Positions 43,516 through 53,240 of a stretch of DNA of 64,000 nucleotides are shown here, one piece after another. The stretch lies in assembly GCA_020848695.1 (NCBI GenBank), contig JADLHT010000035.1, forward strand, positions 60,696 to 124,695, given 5' to 3'. The notes beneath the pieces were generated by a model. The model ran no database searches and was not told where the DNA came from. It worked only from the letters and a program-made list of their open reading frames with translations. A program made the translations under genes and the position numbers. Every line of letters begins with the position of its first letter. Positions within the stretch are counted from its first letter, which is position 1. Source of the stretch: Saprospiraceae bacterium (GTDB taxonomy: Bacteria > Bacteroidota > Bacteroidia > Chitinophagales > Saprospiraceae).

Positions 43516-44448
43516 TTACCAAAGCGTCTTTTTTCGAATTTCTTCAATGTGATCGTACAATTGAATTAATCCAAGGGTTCCTCCCTGACTATAGTCTACA
43601 ATCTTAAATTCAGTTCCATCTTGCTTGACCAGATACATACTAAATACTTGATCGTTTTTGGAGTCGCCGTATTTTTTATCATTTTTGGTAAATCTAAGAT
43701 TGTTGATTATATTTTTTAAAATTCTGAATTTGTCATCATCACATTTCGCTTTATAAATTCCTTTTTCAAGTTCAGTATTCTTAATATTTTGAAGAATCAT
43801 ATTTCCGGCACTATCAATTTTTAATTTAAAATCCGGACAGCCTCCAAATTGACAATATCCGTGAATTTGAATAAATTTTAATCCAGAAAGATTTGGTTTG
43901 GGATTATATTCAATTAATCGATCTATAAAATATTGTAAAGTATCTTTTCTTAAAAAACCCATTCCATACCATGTACTGTAATTTTTAGGAAAAAAAATTT
44001 CTTCGCCTTTAACCATTTTAGAGGTTCGTTTGGTTAAGAACTGTTTATATACAATCAATGGACCCTTCTTGGTTTCTTCTACAACTGGAAAATTCAAATC
44101 TCCTTCAATAAATATCGGTTTAATTTCATTAAGTTGAAATTTATTATCTTCTTCATTTGCTATGATAAGATAGGCTTGGTTTTCTTTTCTTTTAAAGCCT
44201 TGTACCAAAAGATCACTCAATCCGTCATCATTGAAGTCGCCTACATACCATGGCGAATATTCTATAGAATCTATATACAATTGATTATCATCGTTTTTCG
44301 CTTTTATTCCAAGTTCAAAATTTTTTAAATCAGAAAAATTTTTTGCAAGAAATACAGTAACTTCCTTATCAACCGTAAAATCTTCGAAAGCCTGACTATG
44401 CAAGAAGCCGGGCATGGAAAAAATCAGTATTAAAATAATTGTATACAC
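43516..44448 (-). CDS. Hypothetical exported protein, DUF6438-like C-terminus
   Basis: 310 aa. An N-terminal signal peptide (about 1-19, ending LHSQA). A short FG-GAP-like strand GDFNDDGLSDLLVQG lies near 70-84. The C-terminal ~120 residues (GYCQFGGCPDFKLKID, GNMILQNIKN, KGIYKAKCDDDKF) resemble the DUF6438 type found in Bacteroidota periplasmic proteins; this match is from memory and moderate. No catalytic residues recognised. It reads with the ABC-F gene and the T9SS gene on either side. Confidence 0.6.
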   Translation of the reverse strand: MYTIILILIFSMPGFLHSQAFEDFTVDKEVTVFLAKNFSDLKNFELGIKAKNDDNQLYIDSIEYSPWYVGDFNDDGLSDLLVQGFKRKENQAYLIIANEEDNKFQLNEIKPIFIEGDLNFPVVEETKKGPLIVYKQFLTKRTSKMVKGEEIFFPKNYSTWYGMGFLRKDTLQYFIDRLIEYNPKPNLSGLKFIQIHGYCQFGGCPDFKLKIDSAGNMILQNIKNTELEKGIYKAKCDDDKFRILKNIINNLRFTKNDKKYGDSKNDQVFSMYLVKQDGTEFKIVDYSQGGTLGLIQLYDHIEEIRKKTLW

Positions 44449-44457
44449 AAACTAATT

Positions 44458-46329
44458 TTATCTTATTAGGGTAAACATTTTTTTAAAACTATGACTATGA
44501 TTATAAATATCAAGAATCTGAATAGTTACTACGTAAGTATCGGCAGGTGCATCTTTTTCCTTATATAGTCCGTTCCATTCCTCATTGTAAGATTTTGATT
44601 CAAAAACCTTTGTACCCCATCTATTAAATATAGACCACTTAATGGTTTTAATTCTGAGTTTTGCAAGATCATCCATTACAAGACCGTATTGTTTGTTGAT
44701 ATCTTCCTGACTGTTAGGTACAAATACATTTGCTAATTTTAATGTTGGAGGACAATCAACAAGCATCGGAATAAAAAATGAAGTATCTGTTTCATCACAG
44801 TATTTAATAATTACGAATTGGGAAAGATACGATTTTGAAGAAGGATCATAGGTAATTGAGTCTATGGTTGATGTGTTAACTTTATCGGACCACAGGTAAC
44901 GCACAAATGGATTTGTAATACTAATCGGATCATTTGATTTGACAGATACAATAATGCTTGTATCTGTATTACCTCTGCATATAGGGATCATACTGGTATC
45001 TATAATGAAATCAAAATATTTACACTCTCGGGTAAGATTTATTGTAAATGTATCATTGCTTATGGTTGAATTTATAGTTGGATTTGAAAACGGAGTAATA
45101 TGCAATTGACTAAAAGTATCCAGACCAAAAGAATCTAGTTTTATAGTATTGGTAATACTGATGTAACTGCATTGTTTTAATCTGGCAGATTTATTCAGCT
45201 TTGCTTGAAAGAAAGCACTGGAGTCATAATAACTGCCATTTAAGACGAAGTTGTTTTCCGCCGATAAATAATCAGCTGAAAGTGATTTCGTCCTGTAATT
45301 ATTTGAAGGCTTGTAAGCAGAAGTAAGCACCAAATTTTTTCCTCTGTAAATTGAATTTGCATGTAAGGTATTAGTCCCAAAAGAAGTTAGATGGGTTATA
45401 ATATAATTTTCACTTGAGTTTTCTACGATATTATTATAATATTTGAAAGTAGGAATTACTTCCGGATTATATCTCACCAGGTTGTTGGAAAAATCGATTG
45501 AATGTGTATTGTAATTAAATTTTAATAATCCAATGGTATTTTCATTGGCTTGTTGCTTGTAATCGCCAATAAAAGAAATATTGTTCCGCAATGAATTGCT
45601 TAAATTCTGATTAAAATGTGTGTAATGGCTGTCTAAAGTATAAACATATTCAAATTGTAAAGTATTGAATAATTTTCCTATCAGACGATCACCCATAGTA
45701 ACCATGTAATTATTGTTGTCAATAGGAATGAGATCTCTTATTGGGATATAATCATCCAGAAAGATACTTGATAAAACCGTTAAATTATTATCCAACCGCA
45801 TTAAGTGTCCACTCAGAGAATCAATATGATTTCCCGCATTAAAAAACAATAACCTTTCATTGTTATTAACAACTATTTTTGGGTTTGAAAAGATTGTCTT
45901 ATTAGGAATAGTGAAATGTTGTGGAATTTTATAATCACCGTTATATGGATGTACGATTAAGCAAAATATTCCGTTGTACTCGGGGGAATGTACTGTACAG
46001 GATATATATAAAGAATCTGAATTTCCAGAAGAACCAATGCTGGATTCGATAGTTGTATTTAATTCAGATAATTTAAAAGTATCAATGGTAAACACTTTTT
46101 GATATTTTAATTTTCCACAATAATCATATTTTGCAATCAACAATACAGAATCACGAACAAGCGAAGTACTTATCCACCCTGAATCCGAGGAAGTATAGTT
46201 AACTTTTGTTTCATAGACAGTTGCACTATCCATGATATCATAAAATTCCAGTGGTTGCGCATAAAGATTATTTATTAAAATCAGAAATACAACATTTAGA
46301 TATTGAATAATAATTCTTTTAAATTTCAT
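44458..46329 (-). CDS. Secreted T9SS type B cargo protein
   Basis: 623 aa. Signal peptide near 1-24 (VVFLILINNLYAQ). The middle is a propeller-like or repeat region without a named family. The last ~90 residues are a CHU_C type B sorting domain: LKLANVFVPN, WSIFNRWGTKVFES, EEWNGLYKEKDAPADTYVV. Secreted to the surface; function unknown. Divergent from the 798-aa gene at 46414 with 84 bp between, which must hold both promoters. Confidence 0.8.
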   Translation of the reverse strand: MKFKRIIIQYLNVVFLILINNLYAQPLEFYDIMDSATVYETKVNYTSSDSGWISTSLVRDSVLLIAKYDYCGKLKYQKVFTIDTFKLSELNTTIESSIGSSGNSDSLYISCTVHSPEYNGIFCLIVHPYNGDYKIPQHFTIPNKTIFSNPKIVVNNNERLLFFNAGNHIDSLSGHLMRLDNNLTVLSSIFLDDYIPIRDLIPIDNNNYMVTMGDRLIGKLFNTLQFEYVYTLDSHYTHFNQNLSNSLRNNISFIGDYKQQANENTIGLLKFNYNTHSIDFSNNLVRYNPEVIPTFKYYNNIVENSSENYIITHLTSFGTNTLHANSIYRGKNLVLTSAYKPSNNYRTKSLSADYLSAENNFVLNGSYYDSSAFFQAKLNKSARLKQCSYISITNTIKLDSFGLDTFSQLHITPFSNPTINSTISNDTFTINLTRECKYFDFIIDTSMIPICRGNTDTSIIVSVKSNDPISITNPFVRYLWSDKVNTSTIDSITYDPSSKSYLSQFVIIKYCDETDTSFFIPMLVDCPPTLKLANVFVPNSQEDINKQYGLVMDDLAKLRIKTIKWSIFNRWGTKVFESKSYNEEWNGLYKEKDAPADTYVVTIQILDIYNHSHSFKKMFTLIR

Positions 46330-46413
46330 GTAATTAAAATATTCACAAAATTAGCAATTTAAGGCGCTTCAGCTGTTAAATTTTCTGTAATTTTCGAGCT
46401 GATTCAAGGTTTT

Positions 46414-48810
46414 ATGAAAGATGCTTTTTTATTCTGTACAAACCGGAATTATTTCTTAATTGTTGGCTGTTATTGCTTATTCACTGTTGCTTGTATAGCT
46501 CAGAACCGATTATCAATAGATTCACTCAGCCAGGTACCTATAAAGGAAAAAACTAGTTCGGTTTGGGGATTAACACATAGCAGCGGCGCTGAATTAGCTC
46601 TTTTAGGAACCCGCACGGGTCTAAGAATTTATAATATTGAGAGGCCTGAAAATCCAGTTGAAATTGAATTTATTGAAGGAAATGCCTGCAACTGGAGAGA
46701 AATCAAAACATATAAGAACTTTATATATTTAGTAACAGAATGTGAAGATGGCCTTTTAATCGTCGATTGCAATGAACTGAATAATATTCGTTATCTGTAT
46801 AGAAAAGAATTGATTAACCATCTTGGAGATACCGTTGCGGTTAAAAGTTCACATACCTTATTTATTGATGAGAGAGGATTCCTGTTTCTTTCAGGATCAC
46901 CCTATGGTTATGGATTTGTTTGTTTTGATTTAAATCCTGACCCTCTTAATCCAAAATATATCTCGCATTATTCGGATGAGTATTTTCATGAAGTTTTTGT
47001 GCTTCGCGATACGCTATATGGAGCTTCCTTGTACAATGGAGAATTTGTTGTGATGGATTTACACAATCCTAGAAATCCTGTTTTTTTAGCTAGACATACG
47101 ACTGGATATCGTTTTACACACAGTGTATGGAGAGAAACGGAACGATCAATTTTGTATACTACAGATGAACGTTCAGGTGCGTTTGTCGAATCTTGGGACA
47201 TTTCAGACTTAAACAGGATTAGATTATTGGATAAGTATAGACCAAATTATCCAGATGATCAATATAGCATTCCTCATAACTGTTTTATTAAAGGTTCAAT
47301 CTTATTTATTTCCTGGTATACAGAAGGAGTTAGAATAATAAATGTATCGAGACCTAAGAATATGGTGGAAGTTGGATATTTCGATACACATCCACAAGCT
47401 AATGTTGAGTTCCATGGTGTTTGGAATGTATATCCATTCTTTAATTCCGGGAGTATTATTGCTTCTGATATTGAAAATGGTCTTTTTGTGTTCCGATTTA
47501 ATGACCCAAGTGCCGGCTATTTGGAAGGAAGTATAACCGATGAAATAAATGGATCTCCGGTACAGGATTCAAAAGTTAGAATAAAAGGTAAGCAGATTAA
47601 CACTTTTGAGGCTTCAGATCTTGAAGGAAAATTTCAAACCGGAGCAATTGCCAATTCGTTGGTTCATATTGAAATTTCGAAAGCAGGTTATTATACATTG
47701 AATGATACTGTTTTTTTTACAGCAAAAGAAACTATACTTCGGAATTATAAACTTAAACCTCTGCCAAGTTATCCTATTAAAGTAATTGCAACAAATCTGA
47801 TATCCTCTGATCCTGAGTCCAATGTAATTGTTAAAATTTGGAACAATGATTATTCTTACACTTTAAAGACAGATTCAAAGGGAGAAGCGGATTTTAATCA
47901 GCTTGTAGAAGGAACATATCACATTCAATCTTCTAAATGGGGAAAGCTTCATTTTTCAGTAGATACTTTCATAGTTGATGGACTCATCCACAGAATTGAT
48001 ATGAGCTTAATTGACGGATATGAGGATCAATTTAATATTCCGCAACAATGGCATTTTATTCCGGATTCCCAAAAGCTTAAGTGGCGATTTGGAAATTTTT
48101 CTGAACTATTGCCGAAACCTTCTAATTATCCTTCAATGGATATTGAATCAGATATTGGAAATGGTGCTTTATATACGGATAATTTTGACGACCTAGAGCA
48201 AAATATTAATGTAGTAGGGCATTCATATCTTATTTCACCTGAAATGGATCTTAGTTCATACGATGTAATAAATCTGAAATACTTTGCCTGGGCCTACGGT
48301 GGCTGGGAAAATTCCATCAAAGAAGCATATTTAATTTTTAATGATGACTTGTTGCCTTTGGAAAACCTATTGGAAGACCTGAGTGGACATTGGAATCCTG
48401 AATCTGAATTCACTCTAAATGTGATGAATAAAGAAAGGACGAAGTGTTATTTTGTAATTCATTTATTCAATGATCCGGATTATATTCATGAGGCTATTAA
48501 TATTAAAGCAGCTCTGGATGGTTTTAAATTGACTGGTATGAGATTAAATAGTGTATCGTCAAGTTTAGATGTAAGATTGCAGTTGTTTCCAAATCCATTT
48601 TTACAAAATATTTTCGTTGAAAATAATTCATCTGAAACTCTTGAAGTGGAGTTATTTGATCAGTTAGGATTCTCTTTAAAGCGTTTTTCAATGAGTTCGA
48701 TGAGAAAAATGCAAATTTCTACGCATGAATTAAAAGGTAATATTTTTATAGCCAAAGTTTATAAATCTTCCGGAGACTTAGTGGCAGTGAAGAAATTGAT
48801 GAAATTGTAA
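46414..48810 (+). CDS. Secreted choice-of-anchor B / LVIVD-repeat protein with T9SS type A tag
   Basis: 798 aa. Signal peptide about 1-28. Residues about 45-365 form LVIVD-type propeller repeats (GLRIYNIERPENPVEIEFIE, GLLIVDCNELNN, VVMDLHNPRNPVFLARH, IINVSRPKNMVEVGYFD) as in 'choice-of-anchor B' proteins. A carboxypeptidase regulatory-like Ig domain follows (GSITDEINGSPVQDSKVRIK, about 370-450), then a beta-sandwich. The type A sorting domain occupies the last ~75 residues (LQLFPNPFLQNIFVEN ... KKLMKL). Probably a surface-displayed adhesion or structural protein. Confidence 0.8.
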   Translation: MKDAFLFCTNRNYFLIVGCYCLFTVACIAQNRLSIDSLSQVPIKEKTSSVWGLTHSSGAELALLGTRTGLRIYNIERPENPVEIEFIEGNACNWREIKTYKNFIYLVTECEDGLLIVDCNELNNIRYLYRKELINHLGDTVAVKSSHTLFIDERGFLFLSGSPYGYGFVCFDLNPDPLNPKYISHYSDEYFHEVFVLRDTLYGASLYNGEFVVMDLHNPRNPVFLARHTTGYRFTHSVWRETERSILYTTDERSGAFVESWDISDLNRIRLLDKYRPNYPDDQYSIPHNCFIKGSILFISWYTEGVRIINVSRPKNMVEVGYFDTHPQANVEFHGVWNVYPFFNSGSIIASDIENGLFVFRFNDPSAGYLEGSITDEINGSPVQDSKVRIKGKQINTFEASDLEGKFQTGAIANSLVHIEISKAGYYTLNDTVFFTAKETILRNYKLKPLPSYPIKVIATNLISSDPESNVIVKIWNNDYSYTLKTDSKGEADFNQLVEGTYHIQSSKWGKLHFSVDTFIVDGLIHRIDMSLIDGYEDQFNIPQQWHFIPDSQKLKWRFGNFSELLPKPSNYPSMDIESDIGNGALYTDNFDDLEQNINVVGHSYLISPEMDLSSYDVINLKYFAWAYGGWENSIKEAYLIFNDDLLPLENLLEDLSGHWNPESEFTLNVMNKERTKCYFVIHLFNDPDYIHEAINIKAALDGFKLTGMRLNSVSSSLDVRLQLFPNPFLQNIFVENNSSETLEVELFDQLGFSLKRFSMSSMRKMQISTHELKGNIFIAKVYKSSGDLVAVKKLMKL

Positions 48811-48813
48811 GTA

Positions 48814-50031
48814 TTGAGTACACGTTTGTATGATCTGATTATCGTAGGCGGTGGCGCATCGGGATTTTTTTGTGCAATAAACTATTCTGAGAGATTTTTA
48901 AATAGTAAGGTACTCATTCTGGAAGCTAGCAATAAATTACTCTCTAAGGTCCGGATTTCTGGGGGAGGCAGATGTAATGTTACGAATAAATGCAGCGACC
49001 CAAAAGAATTCATAAAAAACTATCCTCGAGGAGAAAAGGAACTTTTGGGACCCCTTAGCAGATTTGGTTCAAACGAAACAGTTCGATGGTTTGAAGATCA
49101 TGGTATCCCAATTATGGCAGAATCGGATGGAAGGATGTTTCCGGTATCAAATACTTCTGAATCCATTATAGAATGTTTTCTAAAATTATGTAAGGATCAC
49201 TCGATTCAAATTTCATGTTCGAATCGGGTAATTGGATTTAATAGAAAGGAGAATAAATGGATTGTCAATTGTACTCAACAAGATTATTTCTCTAGAAATC
49301 TTGTGATTTGCTCTGGTTCTGATGGTAGAATATGGGACTGTCTTGAAGAATTAGGTCATACCATTATATCACCCGTAGCTTCATTATTTACTTTTAATGT
49401 TTCATTAAAAAGCTTGAAAGAGTTGTCGGGGATTTCTGTGAATTCTACAATTTGCACAGTTAAGAATACAAATCTGAGGTCGGAAGGTCCTGTATTAATC
49501 ACTCATTGGGGATTAAGCGGTCCGGCGATTTTAAAATTAAGCGCTTGGGGTGCGCGAATTCTTGAAAGCATGTCCTATGAATTTGAAATATGTATCAATT
49601 GGCTTGGAAAGGATCAGAGAACAATAACAGAATTGATTCAAGAACATTTCAAAACTTCAGGCAACAAGCAATTGTATAATGTACCCATGAATAATATTCC
49701 TTCGAGATTGTGGAAGTTTTTATGTCAGAGAGCACAGATTAATCCTGAAATGAGCATTTCCAACATGAGTAAAGATCTGATCGTTGATTTAGCACAAACG
49801 ATCTCCAATGATATTTATAATATAGCAGGAAAATCAACTTTTAAGGATGAGTTTGTTACCGCTGGAGGCATTCATCTTAAAGAGATAAATTTTAAGACCT
49901 TTGAAAGTAAAATTTGTCCGAACTTATTTCTTGCAGGAGAAGTATTGGACATTGATGGAATAACCGGTGGATTCAATTTTCAAGCAGCCTGGACTGGTGC
50001 GTGGATAATTTCGCAATCAATTGATTCCTGA
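48814..50031 (+). CDS. BaiN/HI0933-family flavoprotein
   Basis: 405 aa, TTG start 3 bp after the previous stop. FAD-binding Rossmann motif IIVGGGASGFFCA near 9-21 and the family signature KVRISGGGRCNVTN near 45-58. The C-terminus has GEVLDIDGITGGFNFQAAW, the second nucleotide-binding motif. The family contains BaiN and proteins annotated as NAD(P)/FAD-dependent oxidoreductases; the physiological substrate of this one is unknown. Cytoplasmic. Confidence 0.92.
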   Translation: MSTRLYDLIIVGGGASGFFCAINYSERFLNSKVLILEASNKLLSKVRISGGGRCNVTNKCSDPKEFIKNYPRGEKELLGPLSRFGSNETVRWFEDHGIPIMAESDGRMFPVSNTSESIIECFLKLCKDHSIQISCSNRVIGFNRKENKWIVNCTQQDYFSRNLVICSGSDGRIWDCLEELGHTIISPVASLFTFNVSLKSLKELSGISVNSTICTVKNTNLRSEGPVLITHWGLSGPAILKLSAWGARILESMSYEFEICINWLGKDQRTITELIQEHFKTSGNKQLYNVPMNNIPSRLWKFLCQRAQINPEMSISNMSKDLIVDLAQTISNDIYNIAGKSTFKDEFVTAGGIHLKEINFKTFESKICPNLFLAGEVLDIDGITGGFNFQAAWTGAWIISQSIDS

Positions 50032-50061
50032 AGTACTGCGTATAATTGAGGATTGAATAAT

Positions 50062-50538
50062 TTAATTTTCTATAGTTTTATCTTTAGAAATAAGTTTTAC
50101 CAAGGTAACCAAAACTGATAGCATTACCATTCTTCCTTCAGTAGTTATATTATATTCATTCTCATCATCTTCTTCTATGGATATAAGTATAAAATCCATT
50201 AATTCCTTTTCAGAGGATTCGGTTTCAAAATGATCATAGCAAAGAACGAAATCTTTGATCGTGTTTATAACTTCCCAGGATTTGTCATCTTCCTTTTCTA
50301 TATCCTGCTCATTATAGCATGTTATTTGATATTGTTTATCTGCTGAAGAATAAATGATTACAAACAGAAATACAAGAAAATCCATTTCATCATCATTCAG
50401 AACTTCTGCATGAGATCCTAATAGGATATCAAATAAAACAACATTATCCGCTTCAATTTTTTCTAAAGCTTTATCAAATTTTTCCGGATTTTTTTCAAAA
50501 TCTTCTACTAGCAGATCAATATTTTCGCTTAAAATCAT
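50062..50538 (-). CDS. Hypothetical acidic protein, 158 aa
   Basis: Very rich in Asp and Glu, helical, no signal peptide or membrane segment. No family recognised. Its ATG overlaps the stop of the DNA glycosylase gene by 4 bp (ATGA), so translation is coupled. The AT-rich coding sequence matches its neighbours. It might be a small regulatory or stress protein, but nothing specific shows this. Confidence 0.6.
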   Translation of the reverse strand: MILSENIDLLVEDFEKNPEKFDKALEKIEADNVVLFDILLGSHAEVLNDDEMDFLVFLFVIIYSSADKQYQITCYNEQDIEKEDDKSWEVINTIKDFVLCYDHFETESSEKELMDFILISIEEDDENEYNITTEGRMVMLSVLVTLVKLISKDKTIEN

Positions 50539-51155
50539 ATTTCAATTTTTAAATCTTTTGAAGCCCATAAATAAAGGCTTGCATAACTTCGGAAAGGTCT
50601 CCAATTTTCTGCAATTTTTAGCATTTTTTTCTCAAGTTCTTTTTTTTCTTTATTAATATTATAAATTTTCTTCATGGCTACCTGTATGCCATAATCACCA
50701 ACCGAAAAAACATCCTCCCTGCCAAGACAGAAAATAAGAACCATCTCAACGGTCCATCTTCCAACACCTTTTATTTGTGTTAGAGTCTGAATTATTTCTT
50801 CATCCGAAAGGGTATAAAAAAATTCATTATTTAGTTTTTGCTCTGAAAAAAAATTGGCTATATTTTGAATATATTTTGCTTTTTGAAGTGATAATCCACA
50901 AGATCTTAATTGTTCTGTTTCAATAGATAATATTTTATGATTAGCTGGAAAACTTCCACCGAATAGATTCAGAAATCGTTGAAAAATAATGGGTGCAACT
51001 TTGATAGAAAGTTGTTGACTGATGATGGATTGAATCAAGTGCTCTCTCACTTTACCATTATTGGAAAGCTGAATAATTTTTTGATCTGGTATTTCCTTAA
51101 GTAAGATACACAATTTAGAATCTTGCTTGAATAAGGATTTGTATTTATGAGGCAT
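50535..51155 (-). CDS. AlkA-like DNA-3-methyladenine glycosylase (HhH-GPD)
   Basis: 206 aa. The first step of base-excision repair: it removes alkylated purines. The HhH motif is at about 125-140 (LTQIKGVGRWTVEMVL) and the catalytic Asp154 in SVGDYGIQ, the standard Gly/Pro-Asp spacing. IISQQLSIKVA near 44-54 is the substrate-binding helix of this group. Short compared with E. coli AlkA because the N-terminal domain is missing, as in many 3-methyladenine glycosylases of Bacteroidota. First gene of a two-gene operon. Confidence 0.9.
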   Translation of the reverse strand: MPHKYKSLFKQDSKLCILLKEIPDQKIIQLSNNGKVREHLIQSIISQQLSIKVAPIIFQRFLNLFGGSFPANHKILSIETEQLRSCGLSLQKAKYIQNIANFFSEQKLNNEFFYTLSDEEIIQTLTQIKGVGRWTVEMVLIFCLGREDVFSVGDYGIQVAMKKIYNINKEKKELEKKMLKIAENWRPFRSYASLYLWASKDLKIEI

Positions 51156-51435
51156 AACACAAAATTAATTGATTCAAGAATTGTGGCTTTATTTTTAAAT
51201 AAACATTTTCTTACTAAGACATTTATTCAGCCAATTCAGTCATGTTTGTCTTTTTTAAACATGCTATTTTAAAGAACAAGGATTCATATATTTATGGTAT
51301 ACGCCCAGACTAAAAGGTCCAAGGTTAAGTCAATTAACAATTGAGTTTATTAGTAATTTAATAGCTCTAGAATATGCTAAGCACGACCACAAAATTTTTT
51401 CAAAAAAACTTTTTTAATAAGGAAACAAATTTCTG

Positions 51436-51443
51436 TACTTTTG
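51436..51443 (+). promoter_or_regulatory. -7 box TACTTTTG of the DUF1800 gene
   Basis: Exact TAnnTTTG, 21 bp before the ATG at 51465. It overlaps the TTG at 51441 that would otherwise extend the protein, so the ATG start is preferred. Confidence 0.5.
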
Positions 51444-51464
51444 AGTCATATAAAAAAAACGAAC

Positions 51465-53213
51465 ATGCCAGTACCAAAGTACACGGGAGCCTTCGGACAG
51501 GCCGAATTGCTCCATCTGCTAAGAAGAGCCCTATTTGGAGTTAATAATAATGATCTAAAGTTATTCAAAGGAAGAAGTCTGGAACAGGTTGTGGACGCCT
51601 TACTTACTTTTAATACAAGCGTTCAACCACCATTAAAAGCCTATTCTTCAAGGGTTAATAATGTTCAGATTGATGATTTGGATAAAGATGTACCATTTGG
51701 CTCGACCTGGGTTGACACACCTATTATCAATCAAGTAAAGAATCCGGATGGTGCCAGAAGGGAGAGTCTTAAAGCATGGCGGGCAGGTCTAATGATCAGT
51801 CAGGAAGCCAATTTTCGAGAGGCTTTAACCCTGTTCTGGCATAATCATTTTTCTACCGGTACGAATGAAAATGCTTCGCTCTTAACTTATAGAACAAATA
51901 AGCTGCATAGAGATAATTGTCTCGCCACTTTTAAAAAAATCTTGACGGACATAACTCTGGACTTTACCATGCTCCGGTACTTAAATGGTTATGTCAATAG
52001 CAAAGCAGCACCGGACGAAAACTATGCTAGAGAAATTCAGGAACTTTTCGCAATTGGCAAAGGACCTGATTCTGGTTATACAGAGGATGATGTTAAGGAA
52101 GCTGCCAAAATTTTAACTGGCTGGACTTATTCTACAAATAAATATGACACAACTCCGAATACTCCAAGTCTTCCAAGACTACTACCAAATAATGATCCCA
52201 ATACACCTAAAGAATTTACTGCAAGATCAGGAAATCACTATTATCTTGATCCGTCAAATTCATCCAAGGTTTATGAAAAGAAGTTTTCTTCATTTTATAA
52301 CAATACCGTAATAAAGCATCCGGTTGACGGAACCGGGAAACCTCTTGCTGTAAATTATGATACCATGAAGTTGGAGCTTGATCAGTTTATAGATATGCTG
52401 TTAGCTACCGATGAATGTGCAAGACATTTGGTAAGAAGATTTTACATATACTTTGTTCACTATGATATAACACCTGAGATAGAACAAAATTTTATAAGAC
52501 CCCTTGCAGCGGATTATAAAAAATCAAATTATAACACAAAAGAAATGTTGAAAGCATTTTTTACGTCAGCGGAATTCTTTAATTCATGTAATAGAGGTGC
52601 AATGGTTAAATCACCTGCAATCTTTATTGTGTCCTTGTTGAGACAATTTGGAATGAAGTATCCAACAAGTGACACCCTTGAAGCCCAATATTTTTTTAGA
52701 AGTACCATGAAGAATTATGGAATTAACATGGGACAGGACTTTATGGATGCCCCGGATGTAGCAGGCTGGCCAGCGTATTACCAGGTTCCTTCATTTCATG
52801 AAATGTGGATTAATACAGCATCCTATCCTCAACGCAAAACCTTTTGGGAGAATATCCTGAAAAATGGTATCACTACGGGTAGTGCATTCCTGATGGATGA
52901 AAGTAAGAATCAAAAATTTACAATTGACTTTGTTGCATTTGCCAACAGCTTCAGCAATCCATCAGATCCGAATCTGCTTATTCAAGAATCCTGTAATTTA
53001 CTACTGGGAGCTTCTGTTTCACAAGCCGTCAAAGATCAGTTAAAGACTACTTATTTGCTTCAACAACAAAGTTCTGATTATTACTGGACCAATATATTTA
53101 ATGAATATGTACAGAATCCATCTAGCACCGATCCGGCTGTTAAAAAGGTGCCAAGCATATTACGAGATCTGTTTCTTGATATATGTGGTTCTGCCGAATA
53201 TAATCTATGTTAA
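51465..53213 (+). CDS. DUF1800 domain protein
   Basis: 582 aa from ATG 51465. DUF1800 hallmarks: AELLHLLRRALFG near the start, LTLFWHNHFSTG, NYAREIQELFAIG, and the motif DVAGWPAYY near the end. The function of the family is unknown. Genes of this type are almost always followed by a DUF1501 gene, as here (27 bp later), in Bacteroidota and Planctomycetota, and the pair is thought to act in the envelope. No signal peptide is obvious in this member. Confidence 0.93.
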   Translation: MPVPKYTGAFGQAELLHLLRRALFGVNNNDLKLFKGRSLEQVVDALLTFNTSVQPPLKAYSSRVNNVQIDDLDKDVPFGSTWVDTPIINQVKNPDGARRESLKAWRAGLMISQEANFREALTLFWHNHFSTGTNENASLLTYRTNKLHRDNCLATFKKILTDITLDFTMLRYLNGYVNSKAAPDENYAREIQELFAIGKGPDSGYTEDDVKEAAKILTGWTYSTNKYDTTPNTPSLPRLLPNNDPNTPKEFTARSGNHYYLDPSNSSKVYEKKFSSFYNNTVIKHPVDGTGKPLAVNYDTMKLELDQFIDMLLATDECARHLVRRFYIYFVHYDITPEIEQNFIRPLAADYKKSNYNTKEMLKAFFTSAEFFNSCNRGAMVKSPAIFIVSLLRQFGMKYPTSDTLEAQYFFRSTMKNYGINMGQDFMDAPDVAGWPAYYQVPSFHEMWINTASYPQRKTFWENILKNGITTGSAFLMDESKNQKFTIDFVAFANSFSNPSDPNLLIQESCNLLLGASVSQAVKDQLKTTYLLQQQSSDYYWTNIFNEYVQNPSSTDPAVKKVPSILRDLFLDICGSAEYNLC

Positions 53214-53240
53214 TCCCAGCTAATATAAAATTCAATTAAA